DNA from: an uncultured Roseburia sp.
GTDB taxonomy: Bacteria > Bacillota > Clostridia > Lachnospirales > Lachnospiraceae
Length of the DNA: 64,000 bases
Direction of reading: 5' to 3'
Assembly (NCBI GenBank): GCA_947246475.1
Contig: CAMXSH010000002.1
Span: forward strand, 56,482-120,481
Shown here in pieces: positions 54,765-64,000 of this stretch (position 1 is its first letter; every line of letters starts with the position of its first letter). The notes beneath the pieces were generated by a model that saw nothing but the letters and a program-made list of their open reading frames with translations, was not told the origin of the DNA and ran no database searches. The position numbers and the translations under genes are program-made.

Positions 54765-56129
54765 GTGAAAAATGATTTTTCTAAGGGAAATGTCTGCCGC
54801 CATATTTTGATGCAGGCAGTTCCCCTTACGATCGCGCAGCTGATCCAGCTGCTCTATAATGTAGTGGACCGGATCTATATCGGCCATCTTCCGGGAACCC
54901 ACGGACAAGCTCTGACGGGCATCGGTCTGATATTTCCCATCATATCGATCATAGCTGCCTTTACAAATCTGTTTGCTATGGGAGGGGCGCCTCTATTCTC
55001 TATCGCCAGGGGCGCCGGGGAGGAAAAGAAGGCTTCCCGGATTTTAAATAATACCTTTTTCTTATTGGTTCTGACGGCCGTGATCCTAATGGGCATCGGC
55101 TATTTATTTCAAAAGGAGATCCTGTATTTATTCGGCGCCAGTGAGGCTACATATCCTTATGCCAGGGAATATCTCATGATCTATCTGCTGGGTACGGTTT
55201 TTTTAATGGTGGGAACGGGAATGAATCAGTTTATCAATGCCCAGGGATTTCCGAAGACAGGAATGATGGTGGTGATGAGTGGCGCCATTCTGAATATCGC
55301 CCTGGACCCCCTGTTTATTTTTGTCTTTGGGATGGGCATTCGGGGGGCGGCGGCAGCTACTGTTATTTCACAGTTTGTCTCTGCCCTTCTGGTAATGAGG
55401 TTTTTTGTGGGAAAGAGGACGCTGTTCCGGCTGGTCCCCGCCTGTATGCGCCTGGAGTTTCCGCTGGTCAGGAAGATAGTGGGGCTTGGGACCTCCGGTT
55501 TTATTATGGCGGTTACGAACAGTTTCGTACAGATCATCTGCAATGTGACTTTGAAGTCCTATGGTGGTGATCTATATATTGGTGTTATGACCATTTTAAA
55601 TTCGGTACGGGAGATCGCTAATATTGCTATTGTGGGCATTACTAGCGGAGCCCAGCCGGTACTTGGATTTAATTATGGCGCCGGAGAGTATAAGAGGGTG
55701 AAGCAGGCGATCTTGTTCACCTCTCTTATCGGTTTTTTATATACCACGGCTGTATGGATATTTGTTATGGTGGAGCCAGGGATATTTATCCGGATGTTCA
55801 GCGACAGTCCTGCCATGGAAGCCCCGGGTAAGGAAGCATTGAAATTGTATTTTTTCGGCTTTTTCTTTATGGCATTTCAATTTGCTGGACAGTCTACTTT
55901 TGTGGCTTTGGGAAAATCCAAATATTCCGTTTTTTTCTCCCTGTTCCGCAAGGTGATCATTGTGGTGCCATTGACGCTTCTTCTGCCCAAGCTGTGGGGC
56001 TTGGGAGTGGATGGCGTCTATCTGGCAGAGCCGGTTTCCAATGCGGTGGGAGGTCTCGCCTGTTTTCTGACGATGATCTGTGTGGTGTGGAGAGAATTAT
56101 CCGAAAAATCCAGGCTGAAACAGGTGTAA
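54765..56129 (+). CDS. MATE family efflux transporter
   Basis: A 454-aa protein with twelve predicted spans in two homologous halves (ILMQAVPLTIAQLIQLLYNVVD; LVRKIVGLGTSGFIMAVTNS). GHLPGTHGQALTGIGL and GAQPVLGFNYGAGEYKRVK are typical MATE/DinF blocks. It exports drugs or metabolites against Na+ or H+. The start is GTG 54765; the ribosome site is weak, and it follows the palindromic element by 40 nt. Confidence 0.9.
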   Translation: MKNDFSKGNVCRHILMQAVPLTIAQLIQLLYNVVDRIYIGHLPGTHGQALTGIGLIFPIISIIAAFTNLFAMGGAPLFSIARGAGEEKKASRILNNTFFLLVLTAVILMGIGYLFQKEILYLFGASEATYPYAREYLMIYLLGTVFLMVGTGMNQFINAQGFPKTGMMVVMSGAILNIALDPLFIFVFGMGIRGAAAATVISQFVSALLVMRFFVGKRTLFRLVPACMRLEFPLVRKIVGLGTSGFIMAVTNSFVQIICNVTLKSYGGDLYIGVMTILNSVREIANIAIVGITSGAQPVLGFNYGAGEYKRVKQAILFTSLIGFLYTTAVWIFVMVEPGIFIRMFSDSPAMEAPGKEALKLYFFGFFFMAFQFAGQSTFVALGKSKYSVFFSLFRKVIIVVPLTLLLPKLWGLGVDGVYLAEPVSNAVGGLACFLTMICVVWRELSEKSRLKQV

Positions 56130-56153
56130 ATATCATGAAAGGTTTATGAAAAA

Positions 56154-57521
56154 ATGAAAAAGAATGAGATATATGAGGGGGAAGTTTCTTTTTTGAAATT
56201 TCCGAATAAAGGAATCGTAAAAGTGGAAACAGAAGAGGGAGAGGTAAAGGTTCAGGTGAAAAATGTCCTTCCGGGGCAGAAGATTTCCTTCTGTCTGACG
56301 AAAAACCGTCAGAACCGCAAAGAGGGAAGGCTTCAGGAAGTACTTGAGAAATCGGAGATGGAGACAGAGGTTCCCCCATGCCCGCATTTTGATTTTTGTG
56401 GCGGCTGCTCTTATCAAATGCTCAGTTATGAAGGGCAGAAGAACCTGAAGCTGGAACAGGTCAGGGCTCTGTTTGACCAGATCTGCCCGGAGATTCCCCT
56501 GACATTTTGTGAGGCAAGCCCGGCAGTCTGGGAGTACCGCAATAAAATGGAGTTTTCCTTTGGCGATGAGTGCAAGGGAGGGGATCTGACACTGGGATTA
56601 CATAAACGGGGGAGTTTCTATGATATCATCCCCGTAAAAAACTGCCAGATCGTGAATTCGGATATCCGGAAGATATTATCTACAACGGTAGACTACTTTG
56701 CCTCCAAGGACATTTCCTTTTTTCATAAGATCACCCATAAGGGATATCTGCGCCATCTGCTGGTGCGGGGAGCGGCAAAGACAGGGGAGATCCTTGTCTG
56801 CCTGGTGACGACGTCCCAGCTGTCCATGGATCTTACGGAGTACCGTGAACTGCTGCTGGCCGGAGAGTACGAGGGAAAGATAGCCGGCATTCTCCATATG
56901 GTAAATGATGGATTGTCCGATGTGGTCCGGGCAGATTCCACCGAAATCCTCTATGGGCGGGATTATTTTTATGAGGATATTCTGGGACTCAAATTTAAGA
57001 TCTCTCCTTTTTCTTTTTTCCAGACCAATTCTCTCGGTGCGGAAGTGCTGTATGAAAAAGCCCGTGAGTACATCGGGGATGTGGAGGGCAAGGTGGTTTT
57101 CGACCTTTATAGTGGCACGGGCACCATCGCCCAGGTACTGGCGCCGGTGGCAAAGAAGGTGATCGGAGTGGAGATCGTGGAAGAGGCCGTAGAGGCGGCC
57201 AGAGAAAATGCGGCGCAGAACCATTTGGAGAACTGTGAATTTATCGCCGGGGATGTGCTGAAAGTCATCGATGCGATTCAGGAAAAACCGGATGTTATCG
57301 TGCTGGATCCCCCGAGAGAAGGAGTGCATCCCAAGGCACTGAGAAAGATTTTGGAGTATGGTGTGGAGCAGATCCTGTATATTTCCTGTAAGCCTACCAG
57401 CCTCGCTAGGGATATGGAGATGTTTCTGGAACAGGGGTACGCACCGGAGCGGGCGGAGTGTGTGGATATGTTTCCCTGGACCAGGGGGGTGGAGACGGTT
57501 GTAATGCTTTCGCGTAAGTAA
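56154..57521 (+). CDS. rlmD: 23S rRNA (uracil-C5)-methyltransferase RlmD/RumA type
   Basis: A 455-aa enzyme that methylates a uracil of 23S rRNA. An N-terminal TRAM-like domain (YEGEVSFLKFPNKGIVKV) is followed by the 4Fe-4S cysteines (CPHFDFCGGCSYQ), a central domain, SAM motif FDLYSGTGTIAQVL (about 320), VLDPPREGVHPK and catalytic YISCKPTSLARD. It ends VETVVMLSRK at TAA 57519-57521. The last 23 nt of the conserved end (57489-57511) recur at 62070-62092, marking an insertion site. ATG 56154 overlaps MATE-end spacing closely. Confidence 0.93.
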   Translation: MKKNEIYEGEVSFLKFPNKGIVKVETEEGEVKVQVKNVLPGQKISFCLTKNRQNRKEGRLQEVLEKSEMETEVPPCPHFDFCGGCSYQMLSYEGQKNLKLEQVRALFDQICPEIPLTFCEASPAVWEYRNKMEFSFGDECKGGDLTLGLHKRGSFYDIIPVKNCQIVNSDIRKILSTTVDYFASKDISFFHKITHKGYLRHLLVRGAAKTGEILVCLVTTSQLSMDLTEYRELLLAGEYEGKIAGILHMVNDGLSDVVRADSTEILYGRDYFYEDILGLKFKISPFSFFQTNSLGAEVLYEKAREYIGDVEGKVVFDLYSGTGTIAQVLAPVAKKVIGVEIVEEAVEAARENAAQNHLENCEFIAGDVLKVIDAIQEKPDVIVLDPPREGVHPKALRKILEYGVEQILYISCKPTSLARDMEMFLEQGYAPERAECVDMFPWTRGVETVVMLSRK

Positions 57522-57529
57522 TAGAGCGT

Positions 57530-57835
57530 GTGATTAATGTAAAAGTGGAGTTTGGAAAGGATATGGGTAAAGTGCCGTTGAATAATATTGCCAAGAAAGC
57601 CGAAGCGTACAAGCCGAAAGAGCGTGTTACTTACAAAATGATTAAAGAATACATAGAAGTGAAGTATGGCTTTAAAGTACATACCGCATATATCGCAGAG
57701 GTAAAGAGGGAGTTAGGATTGCCGATGTATGATGCCCCTAATGCGGTAGAGGAATTGAAACAGCCGAGGAAACGTCCGACAGCGGAGAAAGTGGAAGCAA
57801 TTAAAGATGCGTTGAAATATTTTGAATGTATATGA
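57530..57835 (+). CDS. Detached rlmD tail module, copy A
   Basis: A 101-codon frame (INVKVEFGKDMGKVPL, then KPKERVTYKMIKEYIEVKYG, PTAEKVEAIKDALKYFE). It starts 8 nt after the rlmD stop. In copy B at 62070 the same module is fused in frame to the last codons of rlmD (VETVVMLS), so it is best read as a C-terminal tail of an rlmD variant that became separate. No ribosome site is convincing. It could be translated as a small RNA-binding-like protein or be a remnant of integration. Confidence 0.55.
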   Translation: MINVKVEFGKDMGKVPLNNIAKKAEAYKPKERVTYKMIKEYIEVKYGFKVHTAYIAEVKRELGLPMYDAPNAVEELKQPRKRPTAEKVEAIKDALKYFECI

Positions 57836-57874
57836 AATAAAAGAAATCATTAAAAATTAGGAGAAAGATTTATT

Positions 57875-60571
57875 ATGAATAGAGAATTAATAAAAAAATA
57901 CATTGATTCACAACCTATTAAGGTGGTCGAAAAACTTGATTTGGATAAAGATAAAATTAAATATAATAAAATTGTACAGAATTGGGTTGTGACTGATTGC
58001 TCGAAAGATGAAGAAATTACTCGTGCATACATTCTGACTAGACTAGTAAATGAATTGGGGTATTCACCAGAGCGAATTGAAATAGAACACGAGTATACTG
58101 CTGGAAGACCATATACTAATACTTCTAGAATTGATATTATTGTGCGTGATAAAAAGGGAGATGCATTTTTATTTATTGAAGTTAAAAACCCAAGTGAGTA
58201 TGCATCTATTGATAAGGATGAAACAATTGAAGAACAGTTGTATAAGGTTTCATTTATGGAAAATGCAGAAGGTCATACTGTTAAGTATTTAGTTCTTTAT
58301 ACACATGCTGAATTTGGAAATAAGATTGGCGATGAATGTATTATAATTGATACAGAAGAGTACAAGACCTATACCGAATATGATGCTGGACGTAATTTTA
58401 CCAATGATCTTCCAGTCAGATATGGTAAGGCTCAAAAGAAACCATACATAAAAGATTCTGATAAAGATCTTGAAACAAATTTTTCTGGTGAGATGTTAAA
58501 TCAATTACAGATGGATTTGCATAATGTTCTTTGGGGTGGAGGTGGAACTGATGATAATGAGGTCTTTGCTTCTTTAACCAATTTAATATTAGCTAAAATC
58601 CAGGATGAAGATACAACTGAAAATGGAGAACCTTACAAATTTCAATCTTTGGCATTTGAAAAAGAAGGTGATGAAGAATTTGAAAGTAATGAACAACTAT
58701 TTGATAGAATTAACAATCTTTATCGTGAAGCATTAAAATCAAAGCTATATATATTAGACGAGATGGAATTAAAAAAATCTTATGTTGTTGACAGTAAAAA
58801 ATTTTCTTTATCAAAATTAAAATATGCTGTTCAAAAATTAGAAGGACTTTCCTTTGTAGATGGGAAAAATAGTCTAAGCGGAAAAGATATACTTGGTGAA
58901 TTTTTTGAGGGTATTATTAGAGGAGGATTTAAACAGAGTAAAGGTCAATTTTTTACTCCAATAAATATTGTTAAATTTATGTTATGGGCAGTGCAAGCTG
59001 ACCGACTTGCAATTGATAGAATAAAGAATGATAAGGAAATCCCTTATATGATTGATCCATCAGCTGGAAGTGGAACATTTTTAATTGAATATATGAAATT
59101 TATAACGGAGAATATGAAATATCGTTTTCGTAAGGAACTAGGTACAACGAGAGCAGTGAAGGATAAAATAGAATCGGACTGGTTTTATCCTGATCATAGA
59201 GAGAATAAATGGGCACAAACATATATTTATGCGTCAGAATCGAATTTCAATCTTGGTACGGCGACAAAGGTTAATATGATTTTGCATGGTGATGGTTCTA
59301 CTAATATTTTTGTTAAGGATGGATTGCTTCCATTTTCTCAGTATGAGAAAGAGACCGCACCTAATGTACTTCATGATAGTTCAGTAGAAGAGAATTATTT
59401 AAATAAGGAGGTTAATGGTAACTTTGATTTAATACTTACTAATCCTCCATTTTCTGTTGAATTGGATAATGACACAAAGAAAACATTGAAGAAGAATTTT
59501 ATTTTTGGAAATAAGAAGAATTCCGAAAATCTTTTTGTGGAGCGTTGGTATCAGCTTCTGCGAGAGAATGGTAGATTGGCGGCTATTCTTCCTGATAGTG
59601 TATTTGATACAACTGAAAACAAATATATACGTTTATTTCTTTTTAAATATTTTAAAGTTAAAGCTGTTATTTCTTTACCACAGTTGACCTTTCAACCCTA
59701 TACCCCAACCAAAACGAGTATTCTTTTTGCACAAAAGAAAACTAATGATGAGGTGGAAGCTTGGAATAAGGCATGGGGTAGTGCTACAAAAAAGTATACA
59801 AAACTAAAAACAAGAGTAGAAAATTTAATTGCGGTGCATGATGAAGTAAAACAAAAAAGTAAACTACCATCTATCAAGGCATTAACACCTAAAGAAGAAT
59901 GTGATTGTATAAAACAATTGTTAAAAGATTTTTATTTAGAGGGAGATGCTGATTTAACGAGAGATGAATTGATTGATAAGTACAGAGAGGAATTAGAAGA
60001 ACTTTGCAAATATGATAAAGGAATGGTAGATTTATTTGGATATGTTAATACATGGTGGGTATTCAGCGAGATTTCATTAGAAAGTAACTATGAAGTTTTT
60101 ATGGCAGAGGTTGATAATGTTGGTTATAAACGTACTAATCGTGGTGAAAATGAAATGCCAAATGAATTATTTACATTTGAATATGCTCCTGCGACAATTG
60201 ATGTTGAAGGAATAAAGAGTACATACTTTGATTCAATAAATTCGCTTCAAAAAGAAATTGAAGAAGAGGAATCAAAGAAAAAAGCTGAAAAAGATAAATC
60301 TAAGCTTGCCATAATCAATAAAAGAATAGATGCACTTAGTGATAAAAAGTCCGAAAAAGAATTAGAATTTAAAGAAGTTTCTGCATTTTTAACATTGTAT
60401 TATGAAGATAATGGTGTTTTAAAGCCACAATATGAGGAGAGAATAGAAGAAGATTTAATAAATGAATTTAAAAATGGTCATTTAAAAAAATATCAAAGTC
60501 TATATGTTGCTTTGCATAAAGATACATATGCGTATATTTTAGATTATATGCGTGATTTGAAATGGGATTGA
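57875..60571 (+). CDS. Restriction-modification protein: nuclease fused to N6-adenine methylase
   Basis: An 898-aa protein. Residues about 45-125 are an HSDR_N-type PD-(D/E)xK nuclease: NTSRIDIIV with Asp87 and FLFIEVKNP with Glu102/Lys104. Residues about 330-640 are an HsdM-type methylase: GQFFTPINIVKFML, DPSAGSGTFLIEY (394-406) and NPPF (523-526). The C-terminal third is helical with Lys/Glu coiled coils. No helicase domain is present, unlike HsdR. With a separate specificity gene 8 nt downstream, it resembles BcgI-type RM proteins. The gene is markedly AT-rich against its neighbours, a sign of transfer. AGGAG precedes ATG 57875. Confidence 0.87.
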   Translation: MNRELIKKYIDSQPIKVVEKLDLDKDKIKYNKIVQNWVVTDCSKDEEITRAYILTRLVNELGYSPERIEIEHEYTAGRPYTNTSRIDIIVRDKKGDAFLFIEVKNPSEYASIDKDETIEEQLYKVSFMENAEGHTVKYLVLYTHAEFGNKIGDECIIIDTEEYKTYTEYDAGRNFTNDLPVRYGKAQKKPYIKDSDKDLETNFSGEMLNQLQMDLHNVLWGGGGTDDNEVFASLTNLILAKIQDEDTTENGEPYKFQSLAFEKEGDEEFESNEQLFDRINNLYREALKSKLYILDEMELKKSYVVDSKKFSLSKLKYAVQKLEGLSFVDGKNSLSGKDILGEFFEGIIRGGFKQSKGQFFTPINIVKFMLWAVQADRLAIDRIKNDKEIPYMIDPSAGSGTFLIEYMKFITENMKYRFRKELGTTRAVKDKIESDWFYPDHRENKWAQTYIYASESNFNLGTATKVNMILHGDGSTNIFVKDGLLPFSQYEKETAPNVLHDSSVEENYLNKEVNGNFDLILTNPPFSVELDNDTKKTLKKNFIFGNKKNSENLFVERWYQLLRENGRLAAILPDSVFDTTENKYIRLFLFKYFKVKAVISLPQLTFQPYTPTKTSILFAQKKTNDEVEAWNKAWGSATKKYTKLKTRVENLIAVHDEVKQKSKLPSIKALTPKEECDCIKQLLKDFYLEGDADLTRDELIDKYREELEELCKYDKGMVDLFGYVNTWWVFSEISLESNYEVFMAEVDNVGYKRTNRGENEMPNELFTFEYAPATIDVEGIKSTYFDSINSLQKEIEEEESKKKAEKDKSKLAIINKRIDALSDKKSEKELEFKEVSAFLTLYYEDNGVLKPQYEERIEEDLINEFKNGHLKKYQSLYVALHKDTYAYILDYMRDLKWD

Positions 60572-60579
60572 GGTGAATT

Positions 60580-61962
60580 ATGAATATTTATGATAATGAT
60601 CTTATTTCTATCTCAAAATCGCAAACTTCAAGAATGGGAATTGCATATGCCAAAGAAAGTCATGCAGAGTTTTTAAACAAACATTTTAGCGATTGTGTGC
60701 TTAGGGTGAAAGATGTATGTAAGGTGTTGAAAGGAACAGCGATAACTGAGAAAGAAACAGGGGATGGAAATATTCCGGTCGTAGCGGGTGGAAAAGAAGC
60801 GGCGTACTACCACAATTCCTACAATCGCGTAGCGGATGTTATTACTATAAGTGCGTCCGGTGCTAATGCTGGATTTGTTAATTATTGGAATTGTCCTATA
60901 TGGGCTTCAGATTGTACAACGGTGCAATCAAAAGATGAGAAAAAATATTTAACAAAGTTCATATATTATCTTTTCTGTTTAATTCAAGAAGATATTTTTT
61001 TGATGCAAAAGGGAGCGGATCAGCCGCATGTATATCCAAGTGATATAGCACATTTAAAACTACCTGATGTAGATATAAAAGAACAGAAAAATTTTATTAA
61101 AGCGGCACAATTGATTGAAGATAAAATAGTATTGCTTAAATCAGAAAAAATGAATACTGTTCAAGAAGTAATTGATGACATATTCCAAAAAGAATTTAAA
61201 TTTGATTATGCTAAGTTTGAGATATTAAAACACTGTCGTTTTTATACATCTTCACAACATTTGTTTTCAAATAATCAAGATTTAAGATTTAGTGCAAAGT
61301 ACCATAGACCAGCTGGAGAATTTGTAAAAAAACAACTGTTTGGGATAACTGATAAACGTATTAAAAATTTTCTTGCTGAACCGATTGTTTTAGGGGCAAG
61401 TGTTTCACCAAAAGATTATGCTGATACAGGCACTTACCATTACATCTCGATGGCGACTATTAAAACATGGAATTATAACCAAAATTCAGCAGCCATTGTT
61501 AATGACTTTTATGCATTAACGAAGGCTACAAAGATGGTAAGAAAAGGAGATATTATAATGGCAAGATCTGGTGAAGGAACTATAGGAAAGGTTGCAGAGA
61601 TAACGGATGATGTTAGTGATATATTTGCTGATTTTACAATGCGTATTCGGTTAACAAATTATAATACGACTTTTGCATATTTTTATTTTAGAACATCTTT
61701 TTTTCAGTATTTGATTGAAATAAATAAAAAGGGATTAGGGAATAATACAAATATTTTTCCCAATATTGTTCGGGAATTTCCGATTCCAGATATTAATATT
61801 AATGCTCAAAACAGGATTGTAGAAGAGATAAATAACAAATTGCTTTTGCAGAAACAGAACGATAAAAAAATAATAATTTTGCAAAATGAAATAAGTAAAT
61901 TGCTTATTAATGGATTATCGAAATCCAAGAATTGTGCAGTGATTGATAGTACAATAAAATAA
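60580..61962 (+). CDS. hsdS: Specificity subunit HsdS-like
   Basis: A 460-aa DNA-recognition protein with two target-recognition domains. The first (residues about 40-200) contains YHNSYNRVADVITISASGAN, NYWNCPIWASDCTTVQ and DQPHVYPSDIAHLKLPD. The second (about 250-445) contains KATKMVRKGDIIMARSGEGT and NTNIFPNIVREFPIPDI. Each ends in a helical spacer (EDKIVLLKSEKMN; NKLLLQKQNDKKI). It follows the nuclease-methylase gene and is equally AT-rich. Confidence 0.88.
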   Translation: MNIYDNDLISISKSQTSRMGIAYAKESHAEFLNKHFSDCVLRVKDVCKVLKGTAITEKETGDGNIPVVAGGKEAAYYHNSYNRVADVITISASGANAGFVNYWNCPIWASDCTTVQSKDEKKYLTKFIYYLFCLIQEDIFLMQKGADQPHVYPSDIAHLKLPDVDIKEQKNFIKAAQLIEDKIVLLKSEKMNTVQEVIDDIFQKEFKFDYAKFEILKHCRFYTSSQHLFSNNQDLRFSAKYHRPAGEFVKKQLFGITDKRIKNFLAEPIVLGASVSPKDYADTGTYHYISMATIKTWNYNQNSAAIVNDFYALTKATKMVRKGDIIMARSGEGTIGKVAEITDDVSDIFADFTMRIRLTNYNTTFAYFYFRTSFFQYLIEINKKGLGNNTNIFPNIVREFPIPDININAQNRIVEEINNKLLLQKQNDKKIIILQNEISKLLINGLSKSKNCAVIDSTIK

Positions 61963-62069
61963 TGTTTTTATTTTTGTGGGAAAGGGGTTGCACGAGCGGT
62001 ATTAGTACTGTATAAATATTGCCCATATTTCCATAATTTTGTGGGGATATGTTCTAATTTGGTATTCAT

Positions 62070-62401
62070 GTGGAGACGGTTGTAATGCTTTCCCACAAAA
62101 AACCCGACAGCGTAATCAATGTAAAAGTCGAGTTTGGCGAGGGTGAGGGCAAAGTGCCACTTGATAATATTGCCAAGAGAGCCGCAGCATACAAGCCGAA
62201 AGAGCGAGTTACATACAAGATGATTAAGGAGTATATAGAAGCGAAGTATGGCTTCAAAGTACATACCGCATATATCGCAGAGGTAAAAAAGGGATTTAGG
62301 ATTGCCGATGTATGATGCTCCTAATGCGGTAGAGGAATTGAAACAGCCTAGGAAACGTCCGACAGCGGAGAAAGTGGAAGCGATGATGCGTTGAAGCATT
62401 T
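62070..62401 (+). pseudogene. rlmD end plus tail module, copy B (frameshifted)
   Basis: It starts with the same 23 nt as 57489-57511 (GTGGAGACGG ... ATGCTTTC) and continues in frame through METVVMLSHKKPDSVINVKV, then the tail module. The module is about 85 percent identical to copy A by eye. An extra base near 62288 shifts the frame (KKGFRIADV, stop), and bases are missing near 62385. The rest of 61963-62553 holds no other gene. This looks like the left end of a second inserted unit. Confidence 0.7.
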
Positions 62402-62487
62402 TGAGGAAGTATAAGTATGAATCAATATAAAAGACATATAATGAGGAAAAATTGTTTTAATGGAGTCGCTTGATTTGCAAGAGTGCC

Positions 62488-62516
62488 TTGTATTAGCTTT
62501 GAATAAAGGGTATAAT
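62488..62516 (+). promoter_or_regulatory. SigA-type promoter for the GHKL ATPase gene
   Basis: TTGTAT at 62488-62493, 17-nt spacer and TATAAT at 62511-62516, 38 nt before the ATG. Confidence 0.8.
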
Positions 62517-62553
62517 ATTTAAAAGAATTGAATACCAATTTGGAGGGCAATTC

Positions 62554-64000
62554 ATGGAAAAATTAGAATATGTTATTGAAGATAGTACGATAGCAGAAGT
62601 ATTAGGCGTGCAAAATTTTTCAAATGAAGAATCAGCAGTCTTAGAGCTTGTTAAAAATGCATACGATGCTCAATCGCCAGATATCACCATTATTATTTCT
62701 AAAACACAAATTATAATCGAAGATAATGGTGTTGGAATGAATCGAGAGAAAATACTTAAAGCATGGATGCATGTTGGAAAAAGTGACAAAGAGTATATTA
62801 TTGGAAAAGGTGAAAATGCAAGGGTGTTGGCGGGTTCAAAGGGTGTTGGACGATTTGCAATAGCACGTTTGGGTGCTGTCGCAAGCGTTTTTACAAAGAT
62901 GAAAGATCAAGAAGCAGTTTTATGGAAAACAGACTGGAATACAAATACCTTGGAAATGTATTTGGAGAAAAAGGAAAAAGGCACTAAAATTGTTATTGAG
63001 TTTCTCCGTGATAATTGGACGGAATCGCGAGTGAGTAATTTACGTGAGTTTTTGTCTAGAACCTACAATGATGATAAAATGAAGATTCAGGTTGAGTATA
63101 AAGATGAAAGGAAGGATGTGGCGAGATATTTTGGGAAAATACAATTAGGTGTTAACTGTGTTAGTATAATAAAGCTAAATTATCTTGCGGATTCTCAGAA
63201 GTTGATATGTGATATAGAATCAGATGAATTTAAGGAGAGTGCACAAGAATTATGTCCAGAAATTAGTCTGAAAGCACAGAGAATAGAAATAAATATTGCA
63301 GAAGAGCTTGAGAATATGAAAGAAGTTTTACCAGAGGAAGCTACAAATGAAGACTGGAAGAAGTTGTTAGTAAGTGTAGGGAATTTTTCGGCAGAATTGT
63401 ATTTTTCATTGAAAAATACATCGACGCTCGATGCCGAGAAGTTTTATTATAAGCATACGGTATTAGATGAACGGTATGATTCAGGAGTTGTTTTGTATAG
63501 AAATGCATTTAGTATATCATCCTATGAAGGGAAGAAGGACTGGCTTGAATTTGGAAAACGGTCTAGAATATCTCCAGCGGCAGCTACACATCCTACGGGA
63601 GCTTGGAGAGTACGCGAAAATCAAATATCAGGTAAGGTTATTATTGATAAAAAAGAAAATGATGGATTATGTGATTTAATGAATCGCCAAGGCTTAGTAG
63701 AAAACGATATTTACAAATTATTTATTGCAATTATTATAGCAGGGATAAATTGTTTTGAGAGATATAGGCAAAGTATAATTCGTTGTATTGTTAAAACTAA
63801 CGAAACAAAGAAGGAAAGAAAATCTAAAGTAATTGATCGTGTTATAAAGAATCCAGAAAAATTAACAAAGCTTTCATCTGAGGAGACAGAGGCCTTTTTA
63901 AATGAATTAGAACAAATGAAAAAAGAAAATACAGAAAGTAAAAAGCAGATGGATGAAACAGAAAGAAGATACAAATATGACATTCGTCTATTGAATATGC
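62554..64000 (+). CDS. GHKL-type ATPase protein (partial, runs off the window)
   Basis: The frame is open from ATG 62554 (after TGGAGGG) to the right edge, 482 codons so far. The N-terminal 130 residues are a GHKL/HATPase_c_3 fold: N box SAVLELVKNAYDAQ, G1 box IEDNGVGMNREK and lid GSKGVGRFAIARLG. This is the arrangement of Hsp90, MutL and MORC ATPases. The rest has mixed alpha/beta character and a Lys/Glu coiled coil at the end. Proteins of this kind occur in defence islands and next to response-regulator genes. The missing C-terminus prevents a firmer call. Low GC fits imported cargo. Confidence 0.8.
   Translation, partial: MEKLEYVIEDSTIAEVLGVQNFSNEESAVLELVKNAYDAQSPDITIIISKTQIIIEDNGVGMNREKILKAWMHVGKSDKEYIIGKGENARVLAGSKGVGRFAIARLGAVASVFTKMKDQEAVLWKTDWNTNTLEMYLEKKEKGTKIVIEFLRDNWTESRVSNLREFLSRTYNDDKMKIQVEYKDERKDVARYFGKIQLGVNCVSIIKLNYLADSQKLICDIESDEFKESAQELCPEISLKAQRIEINIAEELENMKEVLPEEATNEDWKKLLVSVGNFSAELYFSLKNTSTLDAEKFYYKHTVLDERYDSGVVLYRNAFSISSYEGKKDWLEFGKRSRISPAAATHPTGAWRVRENQISGKVIIDKKENDGLCDLMNRQGLVENDIYKLFIAIIIAGINCFERYRQSIIRCIVKTNETKKERKSKVIDRVIKNPEKLTKLSSEETEAFLNELEQMKKENTESKKQMDETERRYKYDIRLLNM

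Overview
The window reads as a moderately low-GC anaerobic Firmicute, most likely a Lachnospiraceae-type Clostridium. The evidence is strong AGGAGG ribosome sites, TTGACA/TATAAT promoters with 17-nt spacers, a biotin-dependent oxaloacetate decarboxylase, a Gram-positive type IV pilus locus, DUF1836, DUF4430 and DUF5057-like proteins, and ECF transporters. This placement is inferred from gene content and style, not from a search. I found no rRNA, tRNA or CRISPR array.

Layout. 1-1584: end of oadB, then oadA. 1756-7021: four tandem paralogous lipoprotein genes, alternately broken and intact. 7071-8267: a SAM methyltransferase. 8827-11776 and on to 12521: a translation and secretion operon (ylxM-ffh-rpsP-khpA-rimM-trmD) behind a strong promoter. 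12602-14445: hisB and an unusual HisF-like/HisI/HisE fusion. 14463-31735: a complete type IV pilus operon (small membrane protein, pilB, pilT, pilC, major pilin, pilD, a PilM-PilN fusion, PilO, several prepilin-like proteins, and a very large surface protein split by an in-frame TAA). 31823-34054: rnhB, an FlhB-tail protein and an Rpn-like nuclease.

34090-37282: a thiamin thiazole operon (thiS-thiG-thiH-thiE) behind a leader holding a terminator-like hairpin and a predicted multi-branched RNA. 37261-40139: metA, a sirtuin and an NMT1/THI5-like binding lipoprotein. 40816-48720: a probable corrinoid-acquisition locus. A cobalamin riboswitch with its own terminator drives two secreted proteins on the minus strand (DUF4430 and PQQ-propeller). 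Divergently, a membrane-anchored DUF4430 protein heads an ECF transporter (T, fused double ATPase, S). 48717-57521: housekeeping genes (degV, pcrA, PHP phosphatase, DUF1836, tautomerase, MATE, rlmD) with nested palindromic elements between them.

57489-64000: an accessory region entered at the 3' end of rlmD. A 23-nt piece of the rlmD 3' end plus a roughly 330-bp tail module occurs twice, at 57489 and 62070. Each copy is followed by AT-rich cargo: first a two-gene restriction-modification system whose nuclease and methylase share one polypeptide, then a GHKL-type ATPase gene that runs off the window. This looks like serial insertion at one site.

The items most worth a second look are the rlmD tail units, the thiS leader RNA, the cobalamin/DUF4430 locus, and the pilus locus with its TAA-split giant protein.
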